DNA of 64,000 nt from Streptomyces huiliensis (GTDB lineage: Bacteria > Actinomycetota > Actinomycetes > Streptomycetales > Streptomycetaceae): contig NZ_JAIQLH010000068.1 of NCBI RefSeq assembly GCF_020037025.1, forward strand, positions 1 to 64,000, given 5' to 3'. Both the position numbers and the translations under genes were made by a program. Below the pieces are notes generated by a model. It made no database searches. It was not told where the DNA came from and was given only the letters and a program-made list of their open reading frames with translations. Positions 41,879 to 50,560 of the stretch are shown here, piece by piece (position 1 is the stretch's first letter; each line of letters opens with the position of its first letter).

Positions 41879-43362
41879 GCCGGCCCCCGCCCCCGCCGGG
41901 CCTCCGCGGCCGCGTAGCCGTCGAGGAAGGAGCGCACGCGGGCCTTGTACGGCTCCCGGTCGTAGGAGGCGACGTACGCGGAGGCCATGCGGACCGGGTC
42001 GCCGAAGAAGTAGTACTCGTACAGGGCCTGCCGGCCGGAGAAGGCCGAGACGCAGGTGTCCCACACCAGCCGGAACAGCTTCACGCGCTCGGCCCCCGGC
42101 AGCGTCGCCGCCTGCAGGTAGGCGTCGATGTCCGCGGCGGCCGGCCCGGTGACGTCGAGGGCGGTGGGGGTGGCCATCAGCCCGGAGGCGCCGAGCTTCC
42201 GCAGGATCTGCGGGAACCGCTGGTAGAGCTTGGGGTAGAGGTTGCGGGCGGCGTTCAGGGGGGTCCAGGCGGGGGTGAGCACGCCGAACTCGTTGACGGC
42301 GGCGTCGGCCTCGGCCGCGCGCAGGAACGCCCGCAGCGTCTCCAGAGTCAGGATCACCTCGGCCACGTCCTCCTGGACGTGCTGGTACCCGTCGACGCCG
42401 ACCGCCTCGGTCAGCAGCGAGACCAGGCCCAGGACGTACTCGGTCTTCGCCACCGTGCGGACGACGACCTGGTGCGCCATGTGCACCACGGCCGACGTCC
42501 GGGCGAACAGCTCGTTGCACCGCTCGGCGTCCCCCAGCAGGAAGCACCGCTCGTACGGCACGTGCACGTCGTCGAAGACGACGACGCAGTCCGGCTCGTC
42601 GAAGCGCGAGGCCAGCGGGTGGTCGTGGCGCGGCAGCCCCGGATCGAGCGGCTCGCGGGCGATGCACCGCAGCCCCTTTGTGTCCATCGGAACGGCGAAG
42701 GCATACGAGTACGGCCTGTCCTCCGGGGCGCCGCGCAGCACGGTCGAGGGGAGGACGAGGAGGTCGTCCGCGAAGGGCGCGATCGTGGCCAGCATCCGGG
42801 CGCCCCGGACCACCACCCCGTTGTCGTCCTCCCGCACGATGCGCGCGGTGACGCTCCCACCGGCCTGCCGGGACCCCGGCACGGCCCGGTTGACCTGCGG
42901 CGGGATCAGCGTGTGGCTCAGCAGCAGATCCTGCTCGCGGGCCCGCTCGTAGTAGCGGCGGACGTTCGCGCCGAAGGCCGGGTCCGCCCCGGCGAACCAG
43001 TCCGCGGCGGTGGCCATGGCCATCAGCGCGCTGTTGAGGTAGTCGCCGGTGCGCCCGAGCATGCCGTTGCTGTGCCCGGCCCGGAGGGCGAACGCCTCGC
43101 GGCGCTTGCGGAGTTCGCCAGGGGTGGTGGGGACGAGGAAGGAGGTCGCGACGGGTTCGCCGGAGGCGGGGGAGGGGTAGGTGAGGACGTCCTTGTGCGC
43201 GTCGGCATGCTGGAGGTCGTACAACTCGGCGTAGCTGCGGACGACGTTGCGGAACGCGGGGTGGTCCCGGACTCCGCCGGTCAGGGTCTCGCCCTGGATG
43301 TGCACGGTGGGGCGCGAGCGGGCGAGCCGGTCGAGAAAGTCCTTGCCGGTGCGTGCTGCCAC
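41875..43362 (-). CDS. hpaB: 4-hydroxyphenylacetate 3-monooxygenase, oxygenase component
   Basis: A 495-residue FADH2-dependent monooxygenase of the HpaB family (acyl-CoA-dehydrogenase fold), converting 4-hydroxyphenylacetate to homoprotocatechuate. Family segments seen: TGKDFLDRL and the VHIQGE start, SHTLIPPQVNR, the DDNGVVVRGARMLAT loop, VFDDVHVPYERCFLLGD, VDGYQHVQEDVAEVI and DTCVSAFSGRQALYEYYFFGDP. The GTG start has GAGGAG 7 nt upstream. It is the first gene of the hpaBED operon. The flavin reductase HpaC it needs is not in the window, so it must use a reductase encoded elsewhere. The 314-bp gap upstream, towards the glycine-rich protein, holds no recognisable gene; it should contain the promoters. 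Confidence 0.9.
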   Translation of the reverse strand: MAARTGKDFLDRLARSRPTVHIQGETLTGGVRDHPAFRNVVRSYAELYDLQHADAHKDVLTYPSPASGEPVATSFLVPTTPGELRKRREAFALRAGHSNGMLGRTGDYLNSALMAMATAADWFAGADPAFGANVRRYYERAREQDLLLSHTLIPPQVNRAVPGSRQAGGSVTARIVREDDNGVVVRGARMLATIAPFADDLLVLPSTVLRGAPEDRPYSYAFAVPMDTKGLRCIAREPLDPGLPRHDHPLASRFDEPDCVVVFDDVHVPYERCFLLGDAERCNELFARTSAVVHMAHQVVVRTVAKTEYVLGLVSLLTEAVGVDGYQHVQEDVAEVILTLETLRAFLRAAEADAAVNEFGVLTPAWTPLNAARNLYPKLYQRFPQILRKLGASGLMATPTALDVTGPAAADIDAYLQAATLPGAERVKLFRLVWDTCVSAFSGRQALYEYYFFGDPVRMASAYVASYDREPYKARVRSFLDGYAAAEARRGRGPA

Positions 43363-43676
43363 ACGGGCTCCTCGAGGTTGTCCGATGACGACCGGGCCCC
43401 GGTGCGCGTCCGTACTCGGCCCGCTCGCGGTGCCCGACCGACTCTGCCGTACCCAGGCTGCCCCGGGCATCCGGAAAACCGGCCTGATACACGCCGCCCG
43501 CGCGGCCCCGGCGGTCGGAACGGTCGAATGCGGCCCGCCGGCCCGTACGGATGTGCCGCACCGGCCGACCGATACGGGTGAACCGTGTGTATTCCGCTCC
43601 TGCGACCAGACGATTACCCCTTGAATACGGATCGTCACTCACCGGCGGTGCCCCGCGGGGGGCGAAGGAGCGGCAG

Positions 43677-44759
43677 ATGAGGCGTTCGAGGCTGTGGTCG
43701 GGGGCGGCGGCCCTGGCGGGGGCGTGCGTGATGACCTCGCAACTGGTCGTGCCCGCGGAATCCGCTCCCCAGCGGTACGTGGTGTTCACCCCGGGCGCGG
43801 CGACGGACTGGAAGCCCCCGAGTGGGGTCAAGGAGCTGCACGTCTACCTCTGGGGCCCGGGCGGCGGCGGAGGCGGCGCGGGAGGGGGTGGCGGCGGGGG
43901 CGGCGGTGAGGGCCGGGGCGCGGGGAGCGGCACCGGCGTCGACAGCTCGTCGAACGGTGGGGCCGGGGCCGGAGGCGCGGGCGGGAACGGCGGGGGCGGC
44001 GGCGGGGCAGGGAGCTTCCTGCACTGCGTGGCGCCGTACACGGGTTCGCTGGTCATCTCCGCCGGAGCGGGCAACGCGGGCGGCGCCGGTGGCGCGGGCG
44101 GGGACGGCGGATCCAGCGGCACCAACCTCCTGGGGACCGACGGCAGCAAGGGCAAGAACGGTGCCACCGGCGCCCGCGGCGGCTCCGAGGGCCACACCTC
44201 GGTCGGCATCCGCAGCAGGTACGACCCCGTGACCGGCAAGCGCCAGGACACGGTCCTGCCCGTCCTGGCCGCGTACGGCGGCCAAGGCGGGCACGGGGGC
44301 CGGGGTGGAGGCGGCGGTGGCGGGGGAAGCGAGAAGGGCGCCTCGGCAGGGAAGGCGACGAAGGCCACGGCGCAGGGCGGCGCGGGAGCGGCCAAGAAGA
44401 TCGCGCTCAATCGCTGCCGTCAGTTCCTCCCCGGCAAGAAGGGTTCCAACGGCGGGCAGGGGAAGAACGGCGCCGCACGCTACGACGCGGGTGAAGGCGG
44501 CTCCGGCGGCACCGGTGGATCCGTAGGGCCCGCGCGCATCACGCTTCCCGACGGCACCTCCTACACCCCGCCGGCGACGGTCGGCAGGGGCGGCAACGGC
44601 GGAACCCGCCCGCCCGTTCGCTTCGACCGTTCCAGGTATCGCCCCGGTTTCGGGGGCGCCGGCGGTAGCAACGACAGCAAGCCCGCGGCGGGCACGCGCG
44701 GATACGACGGCGGTGCGGGCGCCAAGGGCGGCGACGGCCTGATCGTCATCGCCTGGTGA
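43677..44759 (+). CDS. Secreted glycine-rich protein
   Basis: A 360-residue exported protein. The signal peptide (MRRSRLWSGAAALAGACVMT, cleavage probably after AESA near residue 30) is followed by VKELHVYLWGPGGGGGG and long glycine runs broken by short beta-like segments (CVAPYTGSLVISAGAGN, LPVLAAYGGQGG, SVGPARITLPDG, TVGRGGNGG). It ends in GGDGLIVIAW. That frame, with WGPGGGGGG near the start, PY...V.AG in the middle and G.VIIAW at the end, resembles the glycine-rich domains of phage tail-fibre tips and bacterial surface proteins. The start has GAAGGAG. Role unknown; an extracellular or wall-surface adhesive role is possible. Its end is 15 bp from the convergent next gene. Confidence 0.75.
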   Translation: MRRSRLWSGAAALAGACVMTSQLVVPAESAPQRYVVFTPGAATDWKPPSGVKELHVYLWGPGGGGGGAGGGGGGGGGEGRGAGSGTGVDSSSNGGAGAGGAGGNGGGGGGAGSFLHCVAPYTGSLVISAGAGNAGGAGGAGGDGGSSGTNLLGTDGSKGKNGATGARGGSEGHTSVGIRSRYDPVTGKRQDTVLPVLAAYGGQGGHGGRGGGGGGGGSEKGASAGKATKATAQGGAGAAKKIALNRCRQFLPGKKGSNGGQGKNGAARYDAGEGGSGGTGGSVGPARITLPDGTSYTPPATVGRGGNGGTRPPVRFDRSRYRPGFGGAGGSNDSKPAAGTRGYDGGAGAKGGDGLIVIAW

Positions 44760-44774
44760 GCCACGCCGCCGGGG

Positions 44775-45239
44775 TCAGGCGCCGGAGGGGCCCAGCGCGA
44801 CGTCCGCACCCTCGCCGGCCCAGCCGGCCGGGCCGCGCCAGATGACGTGGACCCGGAAGACATCGCGAACGGTGTCCACGGACCAGTCCTCGGCGGGCGG
44901 TTCGGGGAGAACGAGGTAGAGGGCGTCGGCCGGCGTGGGCAGCGTGTGGTTGATCTCCAGCAGCCGGGCGGCGCCCGAGCGGAGGTCCGCGTAGGTGGAG
45001 CGTCCCGCGCCGAGGGCTTCGTACAGGAAGAGGCCCCGGTCGGTGACGCAGCTGACGTCGACGACCGGTGAGTCGGCCGGCTGGAGGTCCGCCCAGAGGA
45101 GCGACGCCTTCAGCGCGTGGCGGACCGCCTCGTGCTTCTTGCACGCGCGGTCGGCCTCGGCGGCCGTCTCCAGCGCGCGGAGCAGTCCTTCCGCGGCGGT
45201 CGGGGACGGCGGGGTGGAGGGGGTGCCCGCGGTGCTCAT
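44775..45239 (-). CDS. Hypothetical protein overlapping the HelD-like gene
   Basis: A 154-residue cytosolic protein that I do not recognise. The N-terminal half is helical (AAEGLLRALETAAEADRACKKHEAVRHALKASLLWADLQ). The C-terminal half has VVDVSCVTDRGLFLYEAL, LLEINHTLP, ALYLVLPEPP and VFRVHVIWRGP, a mixed alpha/beta pattern. The ATG overlaps the HelD-like stop (ATGA), and AGGAAGAAGGA precedes it. The same frame remains open upstream into the HelD-like gene, and the HelD-like reading seems to shift into it. A single frameshift would therefore fuse the two. It probably works with the HelD-like protein. Confidence 0.6.
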   Translation of the reverse strand: MSTAGTPSTPPSPTAAEGLLRALETAAEADRACKKHEAVRHALKASLLWADLQPADSPVVDVSCVTDRGLFLYEALGAGRSTYADLRSGAARLLEINHTLPTPADALYLVLPEPPAEDWSVDTVRDVFRVHVIWRGPAGWAGEGADVALGPSGA

Positions 45240-46774
45240 CTGTCCTTCTTCCTGCTGCTCGGCTTCGTGCGGGGCGGCGGGGACCGCGTCGCCGGCGTTC
45301 GGCCGGGAGCCGTGGTCCGGCCCGGTGGCTGTGGCTGTGGCGGTGGCTGTGGCGAAGCGGGCCAGCAGCTCCCGCCGTGCCGCGGTGAGGCGCTCCGCCC
45401 AGCCGGACGCGGCCGGGGGCCGGGCGACGGCCAGACGCGCTCGACCAGACGCTCCACCCGGCGGTTGCGTTCGAGATCGCGCCGGATCGTGTCGGCCTGT
45501 CCGCGCCGTGGCGCGATGTCGGCGAGCTCGCGCAGCAACCGGTCGACGAACAGGCCCCGGAAGCGGTCGCGCCGCTCCCGGAAGGGACCGGCGCCCCCGT
45601 GGGCCCTGCCGAGCAGCGTGAGCACCTCGGACTTCGGAACGCGCAGGGTCGTGCTGCCCGCGGTGACGACGACCGCGGGCTCGTCGCCTTCGAACGAAGG
45701 GGCGGTGGTGAGGCCGTCGAGGGCCTCCGGGCGGTAGTCGTGCTCGACCCGGCGCCGCAGCACGGCCGCCATGCGGTCGTCCGACTTCACGAGGCGCGCC
45801 CGCGGGGAGTCGTCGCCGGTGGCCCCGCCCTCCCACAGGCGGTCCAGCCGGACGACGTTGACGTCCCGCGTGCCGAGGGTCGGGAGGACCCGGCCGACGT
45901 AGTCGAGGAACCGCTGGTGGGGACCGATGACAAGGATGTCCTGGGCCTTGAAGTGCTCGTTGTCGACGAGCCAGGTCACCCGGTGGAGGCCGACCGCCGA
46001 CTTACCGGTGCCCGGGCCGCCCTGCACGACGAGGATGTCCGAGGGAGAACCGGTGACCAGCTCCATCTGGTCACGGCGGATGGTCTCGACGATGTCCCGC
46101 ATCCGGCGGCCGCGCGACCGCTGGAGCTCGCGCAGCAGCAAGTCGTCCACCTGGAACGCCTTCCGCCGTCGGCGTCGCGCGACATCGCCGGGGCTCGGGG
46201 ACGGCGGACGTACCTCGCCCTCGGGGGCCGGAGATTCGGCAGGTCCTTCCGCCTCGCCGCCGTCGGCGGTCCGCTCGGGCTCCGGGACGACGGAGGGCCC
46301 GGCCACGGTGCCGACCGGGGACACGGGCCTGGACGGCGCCAGGGCTATCTCGTCGAAGTAGCCCTCGACGACCCGCCGGACACAGCGGAGCCGGCGCCGC
46401 AGGACCACTTCGCCCGGGCTCTCGGGCCCGGCCTCGATCCACTTCTTCGCCAGGGGACTGGTCCACAGCAGCACCACCGGCTCGTTCGAGGCGTCCCGCA
46501 CCCCGCGGCGTCCGATGTACCAGGGCCGGGGCTCTTGCCCCGGATCCTCCGGCGCGTCGACACGGGCGAAGACCAGGGCTTCGTCGCCGAGCCCTCCGTA
46601 AGCCTCGGCCCGGGCCTTCGCCTCCGCCCGGTTGGCGATCCCGTCCTTGCCGCTCGCCGACGCGACGACCGTCGAACCGCTCCTCAGCTCGGCGAGCTTC
46701 GCGGCGTAGCAGTCGTACGCGTGGTCCACCGCCCGCTGTTCGCCGACGAGGATCTCGTCCCGAGTCGTGCTCAT
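45236..46774 (-). CDS. HelD/UvrD-like ATPase, N-terminal half only (probably disrupted)
   Basis: A 512-residue product. Residues 1-80 match the HelD N-terminal coiled region (DEILVGEQRAVDHAYDCYAAKL). There follow a YIGRRGVRD...VVLLWTSPLAKKW beta section, a linker, then MRDIVETIRRDQMELV and Walker A GGPGTGKSAVGLHR. HelD family members run to 700 residues or more, releasing stalled RNA polymerase, and have DEAQD (Walker B) and further helicase motifs in the second half; none of these is present. From about residue 455 (near 45410) the reading turns into Pro/Arg/Ser-rich sequence while the next frame continues with AERLTAARRELLARF. This points to a frameshift plus 3' truncation. A non-catalytic half protein remains possible. 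Confidence 0.7.
   Translation of the reverse strand: MSTTRDEILVGEQRAVDHAYDCYAAKLAELRSGSTVVASASGKDGIANRAEAKARAEAYGGLGDEALVFARVDAPEDPGQEPRPWYIGRRGVRDASNEPVVLLWTSPLAKKWIEAGPESPGEVVLRRRLRCVRRVVEGYFDEIALAPSRPVSPVGTVAGPSVVPEPERTADGGEAEGPAESPAPEGEVRPPSPSPGDVARRRRRKAFQVDDLLLRELQRSRGRRMRDIVETIRRDQMELVTGSPSDILVVQGGPGTGKSAVGLHRVTWLVDNEHFKAQDILVIGPHQRFLDYVGRVLPTLGTRDVNVVRLDRLWEGGATGDDSPRARLVKSDDRMAAVLRRRVEHDYRPEALDGLTTAPSFEGDEPAVVVTAGSTTLRVPKSEVLTLLGRAHGGAGPFRERRDRFRGLFVDRLLRELADIAPRRGQADTIRRDLERNRRVERLVERVWPSPGPRPRPAGRSASPRHGGSCWPASPQPPPQPQPPGRTTAPGRTPATRSPPPRTKPSSRKKDR
45325..45354. repeat. Five 6-bp repeats (GTGGCT/GTGGCG) at the HelD break
   Basis: Units GTGGCT, GTGGCT, GTGGCG, GTGGCT and GTGGCG lie in the zone where the HelD-like reading frame has changed. 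In the other minus-strand frame they encode an Ala-Thr run. Such repeats are slippage-prone. Confidence 0.75.
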
Positions 46775-47001
46775 CTACGCCCTCCCCGCGGTGTCGGGAG
46801 ACACCGCCACGGGCGTACGCCCGTGCCCCACCGAAACAACTATCAGAGAAAGCGCGGTGGCGGCCGGTCAATGGATCAACTGCGGGTGCCGCGATCGGTG
46901 GCGCGGGTCCGCGCGGGCCGCAAGGTCAGCGGGGTGGAGAGGTACCGGACGGGCCTCGTCCTCGCCGCGTACCTCGCCAGGGCCGGCCCACATCGGCCGG
47001 G

Positions 47002-48231
47002 CTAGGACGCATCCGTCGGTGCCGGTGCCCCGCCAGGGCGTTCGCCGGCCGTCGACGTGCGCTGGTGGCGCGCCCGGCCGAGTGCCGCGGCCGTCGTCAG
47101 GGGCACGGTCAGGAGGGCTGCCAGCCAGAAGAGGGGCCGGTAGGCGTGTGCCTGGGCGGCGGGGGCCGCCAGGATGCCGGCGGTGGCGCTGCCCGTGTAC
47201 AGGGCGACGCCGAACATGGCCACGCCTGTCGCGCGGGCCGTGGGGGACAGGGCCGTCGCCCAGGACTGGACCGTGGAGTGGAGGAACGACCAACCGCCCC
47301 CGAGGAGCAGGGCGACCACGACGAGTGCCCCGGTGGACTGGCGGTATCCCGCGAGGGTGTACGCCGCGGCCGTCTGTACCCCGCCGGCGGTGATCAGGCG
47401 CACCGGGGACCACCGCCCGACGAGCCGCTTGACCGCCTGTGCCGCCGCCATGGAACCCACCCCGTACAGGGCCGCGACGGCGCCGGCCAGGGCGGTGGGG
47501 ACGCCGTGCGCCTCCAGGGCCGGGGCCAGGTAGGTCAGGAAGCCGAGGAGCACGGCCCCCTCCAGCATCGCCACCGCCATCACGTACCACTGCCAGGCCG
47601 AGGACAGGACCACCCGGAAGGGTGCCAGCAGCGAACCGGAGGGAGCCCGCTCGGGTTCGGGCAGGCGGCGCAGGGCCACCGCGAGGTAGGCGGCGAGGAC
47701 GCCGGGCAGTGCGAACACCAGCCGCCATGTGAGGTAGTGGGCCAGTGCCCCGGCGACGGCCGTGGCCACGGCGGTGCCCAGCGCGAACGCCGTCATCAGC
47801 TCGCTCAGCGGGCGCTGCCGTACCGCGGCGGGCACCGTGTCGCCCACGTACGTCAGGGAGGCGGCGATGGAGGCGGCGAAGAACGCGCCGGCCAGGGCAC
47901 GGGTCCCGATCAGCACAGGGGCGTCGGGCGCGAGAGCCGAGGCCAGGGCGGCCAACGCCGCGCCGGTGAGCGACACCCGCATCACCCGCACACGGCCCCA
48001 CCGGTCACTGGCCGCCCCCCACACCGGCTGCATCAGCCCGTAGGCGAGGTAGTAACCGCTCGCGGCCAGCACCACGGTGGGGAGCGGGGCCCCGAGCCGG
48101 GCACCGATGAGAACCAGCATGGGCGCGATGCAGAAGCGGTCGAAGTTGCTGACGAATCCGGCGGCGTACAGCAGCCGCGAGGAGGACGCGGGAAGCGTCG
48201 CCACCGGTGTCGGCGCGGTGGTGGTGGTCAC
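47002..48231 (-). CDS. MFS drug/metabolite exporter
   Basis: A 409-residue, 12-segment major facilitator of the DHA1/multidrug type. It starts RLLYAAGFVSNFDRFCIAPMLVLIG (TM1). The PVWGAASDRWGRVRVMRVSL loop holds the GxxxDRxGR signature between TM2 and TM3. ALGTAVATAVAGALAHYLTWRLVF is the motif C region typical of antiporters. The GTG at 48229-48231 is chosen because GGAAAGGAG lies 10 nt upstream; the longer frame is Arg/Pro-rich. It diverges from an MmyB-type regulator, which probably controls it. Bases 46775-47001 hold only a 44-codon plus-strand frame that I do not trust as a gene. Confidence 0.85.
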   Translation of the reverse strand: MTTTTAPTPVATLPASSSRLLYAAGFVSNFDRFCIAPMLVLIGARLGAPLPTVVLAASGYYLAYGLMQPVWGAASDRWGRVRVMRVSLTGAALAALASALAPDAPVLIGTRALAGAFFAASIAASLTYVGDTVPAAVRQRPLSELMTAFALGTAVATAVAGALAHYLTWRLVFALPGVLAAYLAVALRRLPEPERAPSGSLLAPFRVVLSSAWQWYVMAVAMLEGAVLLGFLTYLAPALEAHGVPTALAGAVAALYGVGSMAAAQAVKRLVGRWSPVRLITAGGVQTAAAYTLAGYRQSTGALVVVALLLGGGWSFLHSTVQSWATALSPTARATGVAMFGVALYTGSATAGILAAPAAQAHAYRPLFWLAALLTVPLTTAAALGRARHQRTSTAGERPGGAPAPTDAS

Positions 48232-48549
48232 GGGGAGGGTGCTCCTTTCCGGGAGGGTCCGGCGAGAACGGGCGCACGGAGACGGGCCGGTCCGGGGGCG
48301 GACGCGGCCGGTCACCAGTCAGTTCAGCACCGGGCCCCGCGGAGCGGAGGCCGCCGGCTATTACCATCTCTCACAGCCTGCCGCCGCGGCATCGTGCCTG
48401 GTGGCGGCAGCATCGCTAGAGGGCACCCGCGGGCGTGCGCGGACGCCCGCCGGCCGGAGGAGGGACACCATGACGCGCGGCGGGCTGTCGTCCCCGGACA
48501 CCTGTGCCCCGCCCCCGTCCCGCACATCCGGCCGCCGGCGCGGTGGCCG

Positions 48550-49404
48550 GTGAGCATCGGGCCCCTGCCGCCGGGCGATTCGCCGCGGCGTGAACTGGGC
48601 GCCTTCCTGCGGTCCCGCCGGGAACGGCTCACACCCGGGGACGCGGGCCTGCCGGACGCCCCGGGCCGCCGGACACCCGGGCTGCGGCGGACGGAGGTCG
48701 CGGAGCTCGCCGGCATCAGCGTCTCCTGGTACACGTGGCTGGAGCAGGGCCGGGCACGCACCTCGGAGCAGGTGCTGCGCGCGGTGGCGCGCGTGCTGCG
48801 GCTGGACGCCGCGGAAACCGCGCACGTCCTGTCGTTCGCGGAGGAGAACAGGCCACCCGCCGACACCCCCACCTGGGTGTCACCCAACCTGCTCACCCTG
48901 GTGCGGGCGATGGCGCCGCACCCCGCCGTGGTCCTCGACCCGCACTGGGACCTGCTGGCGTGGAACACCGGCTACGCCGCGCTGCTGACGGACCCGGCAC
49001 GGCTGCACCCCAAGCGGCGCAACCTGCTCTGGCTGGTGTTCCGCTGGCCGCCGGCCCGCACCCTGCTCCCCGACTGGGAACAGGAGGCCCGCGCCCTGCT
49101 CGGCCAGTTCCGCTCCCGGGCGGCCCGCCGGCCCGACGACCCGCGGTTCGCCGAACTCGTCACCGAGCTCCTGTCCGACGACGACGCTGCCCGCTGGTAC
49201 GAACGCCGGGAGACGGCCGCGTTCGAGCCCTCGGTCCGCCGCTTCCGCCACCCGGCCGTCGGGGACCTGCGCCTGCGGTACGTGAAACTGGCCGCCGTGG
49301 ACGAGCCCGGTCACCACTTCCTGTCCTACCTGCCCGACGACCGCGACTCCGAGGACGCCCTGCGCCGCCTGGGGGCGGAGGGCCAGGCCCCGGGGGACCC
49401 GTAG
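48550..49404 (+). CDS. HTH regulator with MmyB-like ligand-binding domain
   Basis: A 284-residue regulator. The N-terminal XRE-type HTH (about 10-85) has ELGAFLRSRRERLTP, GLRRTEVAELAGISVSWYTWLEQGRARTSEQVLRAVARVLRL. Residues about 105-270 form an MmyB-like PAS-fold domain (VLDPHWDLLAWNTGYAALL, RNLLWLVF, FEPSVRRFRHPAVGDLRLRYVKL), which in the family is thought to bind fatty-acid-like ligands. The GTG start at 48550 is 318 bp from the divergent MFS start. That gap holds no other gene, and local control of the exporter is the simple inference. Confidence 0.85.
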   Translation: MSIGPLPPGDSPRRELGAFLRSRRERLTPGDAGLPDAPGRRTPGLRRTEVAELAGISVSWYTWLEQGRARTSEQVLRAVARVLRLDAAETAHVLSFAEENRPPADTPTWVSPNLLTLVRAMAPHPAVVLDPHWDLLAWNTGYAALLTDPARLHPKRRNLLWLVFRWPPARTLLPDWEQEARALLGQFRSRAARRPDDPRFAELVTELLSDDDAARWYERRETAAFEPSVRRFRHPAVGDLRLRYVKLAAVDEPGHHFLSYLPDDRDSEDALRRLGAEGQAPGDP

Positions 49405-49566
49405 GAGGCGTCGCCGACGTACGTCAACCCAGGAGGTGCCTTGGCCACGGTTTCGGCCCCCGCGGTCCTTCGGCGGTGGCAGGATGCACAGCGCGAGCGG
49501 CGTGGGCCGCGGTGGGAGTCGCATGGCGGGGCGCCGGTGCCGGCGTCCGTGACGGAGGGGATGTCC

Positions 49567-50055
49567 ATGGCGGAGGAGGTCGGTACCGTGGCCGGTGAAG
49601 TGCTCACGTACAGCGACGATTTGACCGAGGCGGACGTGATCGCGCTGACGGAGTTCCTCAAGCGGCGACTGGAGGACATGGCCGGGCGGCATCCGGCGGG
49701 CAGCGACGAACACGCCGCCGCCCGCGGGTTCGCCCACCTCATCGCCATGGACGGGCTTGAGCTGCGCGACTACGTCAACGCCTGGCGGGACGTCGAGCAC
49801 CGGCACGAGTACCCCGTACCGGAGAACCAGGTGCGCCAGGAGATCCACTTCGGCTGGGCCCATCTGTGCCAGGCCGCCGCCGGGTGGAGCGGCCACGAGG
49901 AGTTCGACACCGCGCGCTGGAACCCGCCGCGCTACTGCAGCCCGCAGCACCAGGAGTTCGTCGAGGCGGCCAGTGCCGACACGTGGACGTGCGCCGAGGC
50001 CGCCGAGGCCGCCGAGCCCGACGAGGGGACGTGGCGGTCGACGGCCCACCCGTGA
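49567..50055 (+). CDS. Hypothetical cytosolic protein
   Basis: A 162-residue protein of unknown function. The first half is helical (LTEADVIALTEFLKRRLEDMAGRH, HAAARGFAHLIAMDGLELRDYVNAWRDVEHRHEYPVPENQVRQEIHFGWAHLCQAAAGW). The second contains DTARWNPPRYCSPQHQEFVEAA with one of two Cys, and an acidic tail. It has no signal peptide or membrane segment. The start is uncertain: ATG at 49567 has GGAGG 8 nt before it, while ATG 49561 and a TTG at 49441 behind AGGAGG are in frame. It follows the MmyB-type gene by 160 bp on the same strand. No family assignment is made. Confidence 0.6.
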   Translation: MAEEVGTVAGEVLTYSDDLTEADVIALTEFLKRRLEDMAGRHPAGSDEHAAARGFAHLIAMDGLELRDYVNAWRDVEHRHEYPVPENQVRQEIHFGWAHLCQAAAGWSGHEEFDTARWNPPRYCSPQHQEFVEAASADTWTCAEAAEAAEPDEGTWRSTAHP

Positions 50056-50069
50056 GCGGCGGCGGGCGG

Positions 50070-50424
50070 TCAGCACGGCTTTCCCACCGGCAGCCACAGC
50101 ACCCGATGGTGCGTCTCGGCGTGCCGCAGGGCGAGCTCGTACGCGAGCTTCTGTCCGGCGGCCACCGGGACGAGGAGTTCGAGGTGATCCCACACGCTGG
50201 TCCGCAGGGCGGGCAGCACGTGCTTCTCGCAGACCGTGCCGTCCAGCTTCACGGCCAGGACGGCCCTCGGGGCGATGTTGTCCAACGCCCGCGCCTTGGC
50301 GACGACGAGGGTGTAGCCGTCGGTGGCGCCCGCCTCCCGGCCGCCGTGGAAGGTCTTCTCGTACTCGGCCGAGCCGGATCGCCGACCCTGTGGGTCCGGA
50401 CGTCTGCAACGCGGCGACGTTCAC
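50070..50424 (-). pseudogene. Frameshifted small gene of unknown family
   Basis: A minus-strand frame reads EYEKTFHGGREAGATDGYTLVV..., DNIAPRAVLAVKLDG, LRTSVWDHLELLVPVAAGQKLAYELAL and HHRVLWLPVGKPC. It has no credible start near its 5' end. The only plausible start is GTG at 50422-50424 (VNVAALQTSGPTGSA, with GGAAGG upstream), which lies in a different frame. A single indel near 50365-50385 would join them into an intact protein of about 118 residues. This is either a true frameshift or a sequencing error. The family is unknown. The ORF starting at a TTG (50285) is only its 3' part. Confidence 0.45.
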
Positions 50425-50560
50425 CTGAGAAAGCCTTCCATACGACCGCACGGACGGACGGATAAACGACCGCCGTCCATCGGTTGTTGAACGGGCTGCC
50501 GCAGAGTCTCCGGCAACGCGGGAAAGACCCGCGGAACCGACCGAAGGAATGAGGTTTCTC

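Noticed and set aside
46870..47004. 44-codon plus-strand frame starting ATG between the HelD-like and MFS genes
   Set aside because: No ribosome site or recognisable family, and it runs into the end of the MFS gene; it could be a remnant but cannot be supported.
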